From Loki-b32 sp048941605 (GTDB lineage Archaea > Asgardarchaeota > Lokiarchaeia > Sigyniarchaeales > SOKP01): DNA of 12,073 nt. Shown one piece after another: positions 7,115 through 12,073 of this stretch. Location of the stretch: positions 1 to 12,073 of the forward strand of contig JBHLNL010000111.1 in NCBI GenBank assembly GCA_048941605.1, written 5' to 3'. The notes under the pieces are model-generated. The model was not told the origin of the DNA. It did no database searches and worked only from the letters and a program-made list of their open reading frames with translations. Position 1 is the stretch's first letter. Each line of letters opens with the position of its first letter. The position numbers were made by a program, and so were the translations under genes.

Positions 7115-8227
7115 TTGATAATATTTTCTATTGTTTATGTATACTTTCCATCTAATAATCTATATATTGAAAATTATGATATAGAATTACAATTTAATAG
7201 TGATAATGCTTATTCTTATATAGAAGACCAGTTAAACATAGGTTTTCGAATACCTGGAACACAGGAACGTGTTGACTGTGCTAATTATTTCATAACTAAA
7301 TTTTTAGAAATTGATAGTAATTTTACTTATGCTCTTCATAATTTTACAATTTATTCCACTGAATGTCAGAATGTATTATTTAAATTAAATGAAAATTACT
7401 CTAATATAGTAATTTTAGGAGCACACTACGATTCAAGAGCAAGAGCAACAAAAGATTTAGTTAATACTTCTGCTCATGTTCCAGGAGCTAATGATGGTGC
7501 TAGTGGATGTGCAGTTTTAATTGAGATTGCTAATATTCTATATCTAATGAAAGATAATTTATCTTGCCAAATATGGTTTTTATTTTTCGATGCTGAAGAT
7601 CAAGGTTATGATGAAGGTCCTGGAATATCAGGATGGGGATGGTGTGAAGGATCTCAGAGATTTGTCTCTGATATTCACAACTTTTATGATTCAGAAACCG
7701 AAAACTTCGATTGTATGATTCTATTAGATATGGTAGGGGGAGAGAATTTACGTTTTATTAATGAGCAACATTCTACCTCTTCATTGTTGGATGAATTATT
7801 TGCGATTGGAAGGGAATTAGGTTATAATACTGAATTTCCAATCAATGCAATAGCTGAAGATATAATAGATGACCATTTGGCTTTTGTTAATTTTGGTATT
7901 CCTTCTGCTGATTTGATAATAAAATTTTGGGAGAGAAATCCTGATTGGCCTTACCATCACACTACACAAGATAATATTTCTCATATCCAAAAAATTAGTC
8001 TTAAAGCAACCGGAGAGACTATTGAACAATTTATATTAAATAACTACTTCGAAAATGTTAATAATACTTATAAAGGAAATTATCCATGGAGCGAAGATAA
8101 AAACTTACTTAATACAGATTTATTAATAACTATCATAATTATTATTGCTGTTGTGGGTATTTCGACTATATTATTTTTATCTACAAGACAAATTTCAGAA
8201 AAAGAAGCTGAATTAGGTGAAATATAA
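7115..8227 (+). CDS. Membrane-anchored M28-family zinc peptidase / glutaminyl-cyclase-like enzyme
   Basis: Annotated from TTG 7115, the first standard start (370 residues). The real start is more likely ATA 7070 (385 residues), which gives a complete KKR-plus-hydrophobic signal anchor. Seen, in 370-residue numbering: H104 in GAHYDSRA, D126 in GANDGASG, E161/D162 in FFDAEDQG, D205 in LLDMVG, DDH at 252-254 and H281/H282 in YHHTTQDN. These match the metal ligands and general base of M28 aminopeptidases; the IIDDH...GIP block also recalls glutaminyl-peptide cyclotransferases. A second membrane helix (about 335-356) precedes a short charged cytoplasmic tail. The catalytic domain is therefore outside the cell, held at both ends. 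Seven N-x-S/T sequons (69, 76, 94, 117, 148, 287, 316) fit a glycosylated surface protein. The gene converges on the methyltransferase gene, 36 bases apart. Fold and exterior location are confident; aminopeptidase versus cyclase is open. Confidence 0.88.
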   Translation: MIIFSIVYVYFPSNNLYIENYDIELQFNSDNAYSYIEDQLNIGFRIPGTQERVDCANYFITKFLEIDSNFTYALHNFTIYSTECQNVLFKLNENYSNIVILGAHYDSRARATKDLVNTSAHVPGANDGASGCAVLIEIANILYLMKDNLSCQIWFLFFDAEDQGYDEGPGISGWGWCEGSQRFVSDIHNFYDSETENFDCMILLDMVGGENLRFINEQHSTSSLLDELFAIGRELGYNTEFPINAIAEDIIDDHLAFVNFGIPSADLIIKFWERNPDWPYHHTTQDNISHIQKISLKATGETIEQFILNNYFENVNNTYKGNYPWSEDKNLLNTDLLITIIIIIAVVGISTILFLSTRQISEKEAELGEI

Positions 8228-8263
8228 AAATTGGAAGATTTTATTAATTGATAAATGAAAAAA

Positions 8264-8899
8264 TTAAATTTTATTTTCTTTTTTAACACCCAAAATTGCT
8301 CTATGCATTTCTCCATCATCGTAAATTTCTAGCAAGTTAAAAGAACCAAAGACTTCGAGAATTTCTTCTATTGTAAAAAAATGATGCGGGAGTCCTTTTT
8401 CTTGTCCTGCTTGTGGGATATATGTTCCTTTTTCAATTTCTTCTAATTTCCAATCATCTGATTCTAAGACACCTTCTAATTTTGGGAAAGTTATAAAGAT
8501 TATTCCGCCATTTTTTAAAACTCTTTCAATTTCACCAACAGTTACTAAAATATCTTTGATTTTATTGTGATGCATTGCTTGTATTGATATAACAGCATCA
8601 AAGAACAAATCTTGATAAGGAAATTTTTCTTCCATTCTATGTAATTTTAGGCTTCCAACCAAGTTTTCTTCTTCTAACCACTTTTTAGCAATAGAAATAG
8701 CTTTAGGAGAGGCATCAAAACCATATACTTCAAAACCCTTCTTCGAGAAAAAAACTAAATGACGCCCTGTTCCAGAACCAACATCTAATATCTTCTGAAC
8801 TTCTCGCTTTTGAAAAAACTCTGCGATTTTCTCCATATCTTGATGTGGTTCTGTAAAGACTTTCCCTTTCTCTGAAAATATATCTTCCCAGTCGGGCAT
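8264..8899 (-). CDS. Class I SAM-dependent methyltransferase
   Basis: 211 residues with the Rossmann methyltransferase core. Seen: motif I LDVGSGTG at 38-45, the acidic residue D62 in VYGFDAS closing strand 2, FDAVISIQAMHH at 100-111 as motif IV, and RVLKNGGIIFITFP at 126-139. The C-terminal GLPHHFFTIEEI segment and HRAILGVK close the domain, as in UbiE/TehB-like small-molecule methyltransferases. It is cytoplasmic, with no membrane segment. The substrate cannot be read from the sequence. Its ATG lies 35 bases after the stop of the lipid kinase gene on the same strand, with no obvious separate promoter, so the two are probably one transcript. That makes a lipid or lipid-head substrate worth considering, but this is only guilt by association. 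Confidence 0.9.
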   Translation of the reverse strand: MPDWEDIFSEKGKVFTEPHQDMEKIAEFFQKREVQKILDVGSGTGRHLVFFSKKGFEVYGFDASPKAISIAKKWLEEENLVGSLKLHRMEEKFPYQDLFFDAVISIQAMHHNKIKDILVTVGEIERVLKNGGIIFITFPKLEGVLESDDWKLEEIEKGTYIPQAGQEKGLPHHFFTIEEILEVFGSFNLLEIYDDGEMHRAILGVKKENKI

Positions 8900-8934
8900 A
8901 ATAAAGTAAGGACTTAATTTCTCAAGAATAATTT

Positions 8935-9912
8935 TTATTTATTTTTACGTTTTTCTAACTCATCCCAGCATTCCCACATATAATGACCATATTTCTGTTT
9001 GAATTCTTCAGCAAATTCATTATTTCTAGGCCGAATAAATTCATATCCATCTTGGATGCATTCATAGTTAACAGGAAGCAATCCTAACACTTCACCATCA
9101 ACCTGGCACACATATGATTCATCTTCAGGGATTTTCATTTCTACTCTTACTTTCTTACTCTGATATTCACTTATATCTGGATGGGGTAAAAGAGTGGCAT
9201 TATACATTCTCCTAAATTGTCTAGCTAATTTAACTTTATCAATATTTACGATACTTATATCAAAAAGGCCATCTTCAATACTAGCTCTTTGACAAATAAA
9301 CATACCTCCACCATAAGCTCCAGAAAGCCCTACTGCTGCGAGATTAGCCTCCCCTTCAAAAGTTACATTATCCATTTTAACAATGATTTCCTTGTTTTCC
9401 CATTCTTTTAATGTGGTGAGAATTATCATATTATAGTCTTTTTCTTGTTCTTCATTTGATCTTCTTGCAACTTCTGCATCAAATCCTTGACTCCCAATGC
9501 CAAGGAAGTATCGTTCGACACCACTATCGGTTTTTGCAAATCCAATATCAGATTTGCTTGAAAAACCTTCAGCAATAATTTCACATGCTCGTCTAACATC
9601 TGCTTTATATCCTAAAGCAGCAGGAATATCATTTCCAGATCCCATAGGAATAAATCCACAAAGAGCTCTTGAATTCGATATTATCGTTCCATGAAGTACT
9701 TGATTAGCAGTTCCATCACCTCCTGCTGCGATTACTCGGTATCCATCTTTCGCTAATTGTTTTGCTAATTCGATTGCGTGACCATCATATTCTGTTTCTA
9801 CTGATTTATATGATATATTTAAATCATTTAAACATTTGAAGGCATAATCAATATCTTGCTTAGATTCTCCTTTCTTAGCAAGAGGATTATAAATAATGGC
9901 ATAATCTTTCAT
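8935..9912 (-). CDS. Diacylglycerol kinase catalytic-domain (DagK/YegS/LCB5-like) lipid kinase
   Basis: 325 residues from ATG 9912. Known: this fold transfers the ATP gamma-phosphate to a lipid hydroxyl such as diacylglycerol or a sphingoid base; in archaea dialkylglycerol or a polyprenol are plausible. Seen: NPLAKKG at 9-15, the nucleotide loop GGDGTANQ at 64-71, GSGNDIPAALG at 91-101 (usually GTGND-F/L-A), GFDAE at 143-147, YGGGMFICQRA then IEDGLFDI at 200-219, and VDGE at 271-274. The C-terminal 30 residues are an extra charged tail with Trp and Tyr. An in-frame TTG at 9921 would add three residues; a TATA-like box at 9947-9954 gives a leader of about 12 bases to the ATG. First gene of a probable two-gene unit with the methyltransferase. 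Lipid kinase is confident, the exact substrate unknown. Confidence 0.9.
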   Translation of the reverse strand: MKDYAIIYNPLAKKGESKQDIDYAFKCLNDLNISYKSVETEYDGHAIELAKQLAKDGYRVIAAGGDGTANQVLHGTIISNSRALCGFIPMGSGNDIPAALGYKADVRRACEIIAEGFSSKSDIGFAKTDSGVERYFLGIGSQGFDAEVARRSNEEQEKDYNMIILTTLKEWENKEIIVKMDNVTFEGEANLAAVGLSGAYGGGMFICQRASIEDGLFDISIVNIDKVKLARQFRRMYNATLLPHPDISEYQSKKVRVEMKIPEDESYVCQVDGEVLGLLPVNYECIQDGYEFIRPRNNEFAEEFKQKYGHYMWECWDELEKRKNK

Positions 9913-9946
9913 AATTTTCAACTCAAGTTATTTAGATTCTAATAAA

Positions 9947-9954
9947 AATATAAA
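9947..9954 (-). promoter_or_regulatory. TATA box for the lipid kinase-methyltransferase unit
   Basis: TTTATATT on the minus strand lies about 38 bases before ATG 9912 and 29 before TTG 9921. This places transcription start near 9924, between box and start codon. Confidence 0.4.
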
Positions 9955-10029
9955 TATGATATCCTTTTAAATATCAAACTATTTAAAACTATTTTTAGTT
10001 AACTTCTAGATAAAGTATTACTCCAAAGG

Positions 10030-10045
10030 AAAGGGAAAAAACAGA
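10030..10045 (-). terminator. T-run terminator after the zinc-ribbon protein gene
   Basis: On the minus strand this reads CTGTTTTTTCCCTTT, about 30 bases after the stop at 10073. It is a typical archaeal U-tract with no hairpin, placed upstream of the lipid kinase promoter. Confidence 0.35.
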
Positions 10046-10072
10046 AAAGTGGTAAGCTAAATCTTTCCAAAA

Positions 10073-10858
10073 CTATTTCCATTCAAATCCACATAGCCCA
10101 CAATATTTTTTCTTACCATAAATACGTGGATAATCCATTAAAATTATGCTTTTATCTGTTATCTCATGAATTGATGTCTCATCTCCACAACTCGGACACT
10201 TTCTACGTCCAATGGAATTTTCAATAACTACAACACTATTATTTTTTGAGCTTAAGGGCTCATTATCTTCTATAATACCTAAAACTGACTCTGCACTTTC
10301 TGATGGTGGTCCACTTTCAATTGAGGTCTCAGCCTTCTCTAAAAAGTGATCTTCATTGAACATTATGATATAACCTTTGATTATTGAATCAAATTCATCC
10401 TTCTTTGGTAATCTATTGAATTTATCTATAAAATTCTCAATAAATGTTTGAACTTCTTCATTTTTAACAATATATCCTTTTAATTGTATTGACCGTCTAA
10501 TTTCTTGAATAAGATCTTCTTTTGTGGGTTCAAGTTTTTGAATTTTAACAATATTAACTGAATTCTTTAATTTTTTATCGAATGCACTCCATAATTGTCT
10601 AACTTGTGAATCTGTTAATTTTCCTTTGATTTGAATATACACTCGTTTTTCTTGTTCTTGTAAAATTGTTATTCTATTATCTTTTTGCTCTTCAGGTTCA
10701 ACATTATCATCAAAATAATTTATTCTGAGTAAAGATCTTCCCAACCTCTTTGTTTTCGTTGAAAGAGATAAATTATTTTTTAATATATTTTCCATAATGC
10801 CTTGAATTTCATCATAACTTTTATCTTGAATGTCAAATGATTGATTTCTCTCGGACAT
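10073..10858 (-). CDS. Uncharacterised protein with C-terminal zinc ribbon
   Basis: 261 residues from ATG 10858; an in-frame TTG at 10897 would add 13 residues that look like leader. Three parts are visible. First, a polar N-terminal part (1-120) with a short beta-rich stretch (RITILQEQEKRVYIQIKG) and a charged helix. Second, a helical middle (about 120-180: LIQEIRRSIQLKGY, then a helix ending FNRLPKKDEF), followed by a low-complexity Ser/Glu linker to about 215. Third, a C-terminal zinc ribbon with C221-x2-C224 and C253-x2-C256, ending in CGFEWK. The ribbon recalls TFIIS/RPB9-type ribbons in its CxxCGxxW finish, but the 28-residue spacer is longer and the catalytic acidic pair is absent. I do not recognise the family. 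A nucleic-acid or transcription role is only a guess from the ribbon. It is divergent from the signal peptidase gene. Confidence 0.8.
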   Translation of the reverse strand: MSERNQSFDIQDKSYDEIQGIMENILKNNLSLSTKTKRLGRSLLRINYFDDNVEPEEQKDNRITILQEQEKRVYIQIKGKLTDSQVRQLWSAFDKKLKNSVNIVKIQKLEPTKEDLIQEIRRSIQLKGYIVKNEEVQTFIENFIDKFNRLPKKDEFDSIIKGYIIMFNEDHFLEKAETSIESGPPSESAESVLGIIEDNEPLSSKNNSVVVIENSIGRRKCPSCGDETSIHEITDKSIILMDYPRIYGKKKYCGLCGFEWK

Positions 10859-11022
10859 TTTAAAGTTCTTAACCCTATTAACACTGCATTTATTCAATCA
10901 AATTGGATAATTGTATTCTAGATATTTTAATTTAAAATGTTACCCTTCTAGGATAGTTCATTAACAATTTTGATGAATTCAATTTATCAATATTCTAAAT
11001 TTCTTTTATTATTTTAAGAAAA

Positions 11023-11030
11023 TTTATATT
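11023..11030 (+). promoter_or_regulatory. TATA box for the signal peptidase gene
   Basis: TTTATATT, centred near 11026, predicts transcription start near 11053. That lies downstream of the in-frame TTG at 11037 and so argues against it, favouring ATG 11076 or 11097. Confidence 0.4.
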
Positions 11031-11075
11031 CAAATTTTGATTAGATTTGACCATAGAACAACTGATTTATTAGTT

Positions 11076-11780
11076 ATGGAGAAAAATTATCTAAAAATGG
11101 GTTCTGATAAGAAACATTTGAAAAGAAAGCAGTCATCTTCAAAGAGAAAGATTATTATAGGAGTTATATTAATTGCTTTAGCATTTTCAGGATCCTTTCT
11201 GATATATTTTATATTGCAAATTACTTTAGATACACAGACACCTATGGTGGTAGTTGTTTCTGGTTCAATGGAACCAACCCTGTTAAAAGGCGATTTATTA
11301 TTTTTACACGGCAAAGATGCTTCTCTTATAAAAAATGGTACTATTGAGGGAAAGGAGGGTGATATAATCGTTTTTAATGCAGTGGGTTTGCCCGGATGGC
11401 CAAATGCACCTGCCGATCCAATCGTGCATCGCGTTGTTAATAAAAAATATGATAATGGGTGGTTTTTCCAAACTAAAGGTGATGCGAATCCTTTACCTGA
11501 TGATGATTGGGTTCCTGAAAATAGAATATTAGGGGTTGTAATAGGAAGGATTCCCATTATCGGATGGGTAAAAATATTACTTACTGATTCTGGATTATTA
11601 ATTCCACTCTTAGTAATTGTCTCAGCTTTACTTATTGTCAGTATAATCTGGGACATATTTAAAAAAGATAATGAAAATAAAGACAAAAAAAAAGGAGAAA
11701 AAGAGTTAATCTACAACCCAAAAGCTAAAACGAAAGAAGCAGTAAGAGAAATTGAATTTGACTTCACTAAAAGTAATTAG
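11076..11780 (+). CDS. Signal peptidase I, archaeal/ER (Sec11, S26B) type
   Basis: 234 residues from ATG 11076. It cleaves signal peptides from exported proteins on the outer face of the membrane. Seen: a basic N-terminal tail, membrane helix 1 at about 25-48, the serine box VVSGSMEPTL with catalytic S64, a DIIVFNA strand, and IVHRVV with H118. H118 takes the place of the lysine used by bacterial LepB. TKGDAN with D136 and the closing GVVIGRIPIIGWV box follow. Membrane helix 2 lies at about 173-195, followed by an unusually long, highly charged cytoplasmic tail of about 40 residues. The Ser-His-Asp set makes this the archaeal/eukaryotic class. ATG 11097 (eight residues in) is an alternative start; TTG 11037 is unlikely because the TATA box would sit too close. 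A complete and probably functional enzyme. Confidence 0.92.
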   Translation: MEKNYLKMGSDKKHLKRKQSSSKRKIIIGVILIALAFSGSFLIYFILQITLDTQTPMVVVVSGSMEPTLLKGDLLFLHGKDASLIKNGTIEGKEGDIIVFNAVGLPGWPNAPADPIVHRVVNKKYDNGWFFQTKGDANPLPDDDWVPENRILGVVIGRIPIIGWVKILLTDSGLLIPLLVIVSALLIVSIIWDIFKKDNENKDKKKGEKELIYNPKAKTKEAVREIEFDFTKSN

Positions 11781-11916
11781 TTCAATACATATATTAGTTA
11801 AGTAATTTTTATTCTCTTTTTCAAAATTGATAAAAATTTATAAATTACTAGATCAAATAGTCACATACTACATTTTTTCTTTAAAACATAAATATCATAA
11901 TAGAAATTTAAAATAA

Positions 11917-11920
11917 GGTG
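11917..11920 (+). promoter_or_regulatory. Ribosome binding site of the right-edge gene
   Basis: AAGGTG places GGTG eight bases before ATG 11929. The nine-base word GGTGTATAA also begins the leader of the small membrane protein gene at 2375. Confidence 0.5.
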
Positions 11921-11928
11921 TATAATAA

Positions 11929-12073
11929 ATGGGATGGACTCCACCTAGTAAGTTTTCCGTTATTTTAACATTCTTGTTGATGGCTTTTGGAATATTTATC
12001 CTAATGGACATAGAATTGGGACTTTGGACTAGTATATTACCTGCATTTCCTATTGGCACCTATAATGGATGGT
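11929..12073 (+). CDS. Membrane protein, 5' part only
   Basis: Open from ATG 11929 to the window edge, 48 complete codons with no stop, so the C-terminus is missing. The short head MGWTPPSKFS is followed by a hydrophobic segment at about residues 9-26. A polar turn with MDIE comes next, then another hydrophobic stretch with aromatic and Pro residues (LWTSILPAFP). This points to a small multi-helix cytoplasmic-membrane protein. GGTG at 11917-11920 gives a good ribosome binding site. I recognise no family from this fragment. It lies 148 bases after the signal peptidase gene, with TATA-like words near 11836-11843 and 11887-11895, so it may have its own promoter. Confidence 0.68.
   Translation, partial: MGWTPPSKFSVILTFLLMAFGIFILMDIELGLWTSILPAFPIGTYNGW

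Noticed and set aside
11087..11686. Long open frame (199 codons) on the minus strand opposite the signal peptidase gene
   Set aside because: It lies wholly opposite a gene with clear catalytic motifs and shows no domain of its own; a shadow frame.
11835..11846. Perfect palindrome AATTTATAAATT
   Set aside because: Built only of A and T; such palindromes are expected at this base composition and it more likely reflects a TATA-like word.

Overview
The window is AT-rich (roughly 30% G+C by eye) and reads as archaeal chromosome. Three things support this. The thiolase is paired with a DUF35 zinc-ribbon/OB protein. The signal peptidase is the Ser/His (archaeal and ER Sec11-like) type. TATA-like boxes lie about 24-30 bases before several start codons that have no ribosome binding site, as in leaderless archaeal genes. 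Other genes carry a GGTG(A) Shine-Dalgarno core. The base composition and the mix of unfamiliar small membrane, coiled-coil and zinc-ribbon proteins fit an Asgard (Lokiarchaeia-like) genome, but no single marker here proves that.

Left part (1-2600). A PP-loop ATPase-like gene runs off the left edge on the minus strand, starting at a TTG near 818. Divergent from it is a PEBP/YbhB-family gene (1030-1464). A 222-residue coiled-coil protein of unknown function follows (1643-2311), then a 69-residue protein with two membrane helices (2388-2597).

Middle (2841-8227), all on the plus strand. In order: a CobO-type corrinoid adenosyltransferase; a twelve-cysteine DUF3795 protein closely followed by an MFS transporter; an SCP2-like thiolase and its DUF35 partner, 20 bases apart and surely one operon; and a membrane-anchored M28-family zinc peptidase, or glutaminyl-cyclase-like enzyme. 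The start of that last gene is unusual: its ribosome binding site sits in front of an ATA codon.

Right part. On the minus strand, a DagK/YegS-type lipid kinase (9912-8935) and a class I SAM methyltransferase (8899-8264) form a probable two-gene operon that converges on the peptidase. Upstream, also on the minus strand, lies an unrecognised protein with a C-terminal zinc ribbon (10858-10073). Divergent from it is signal peptidase I (11076-11780). A partial membrane-protein gene (11929 onwards) runs off the right edge.

The genes do not make one pathway. They form small housekeeping or accessory pairs: acyl-CoA metabolism (thiolase + DUF35), cofactor supply (CobO), lipid modification (kinase, perhaps with the methyltransferase) and cell-surface protein processing (signal peptidase, M28 enzyme). 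I see no tRNA, rRNA, CRISPR array, insertion sequence, long repeat or defence system. No gap between genes exceeds 300 bases; the longest are 2598-2840, 10859-11075 and 819-1029, and all hold only AT-rich promoter or terminator-like sequence.
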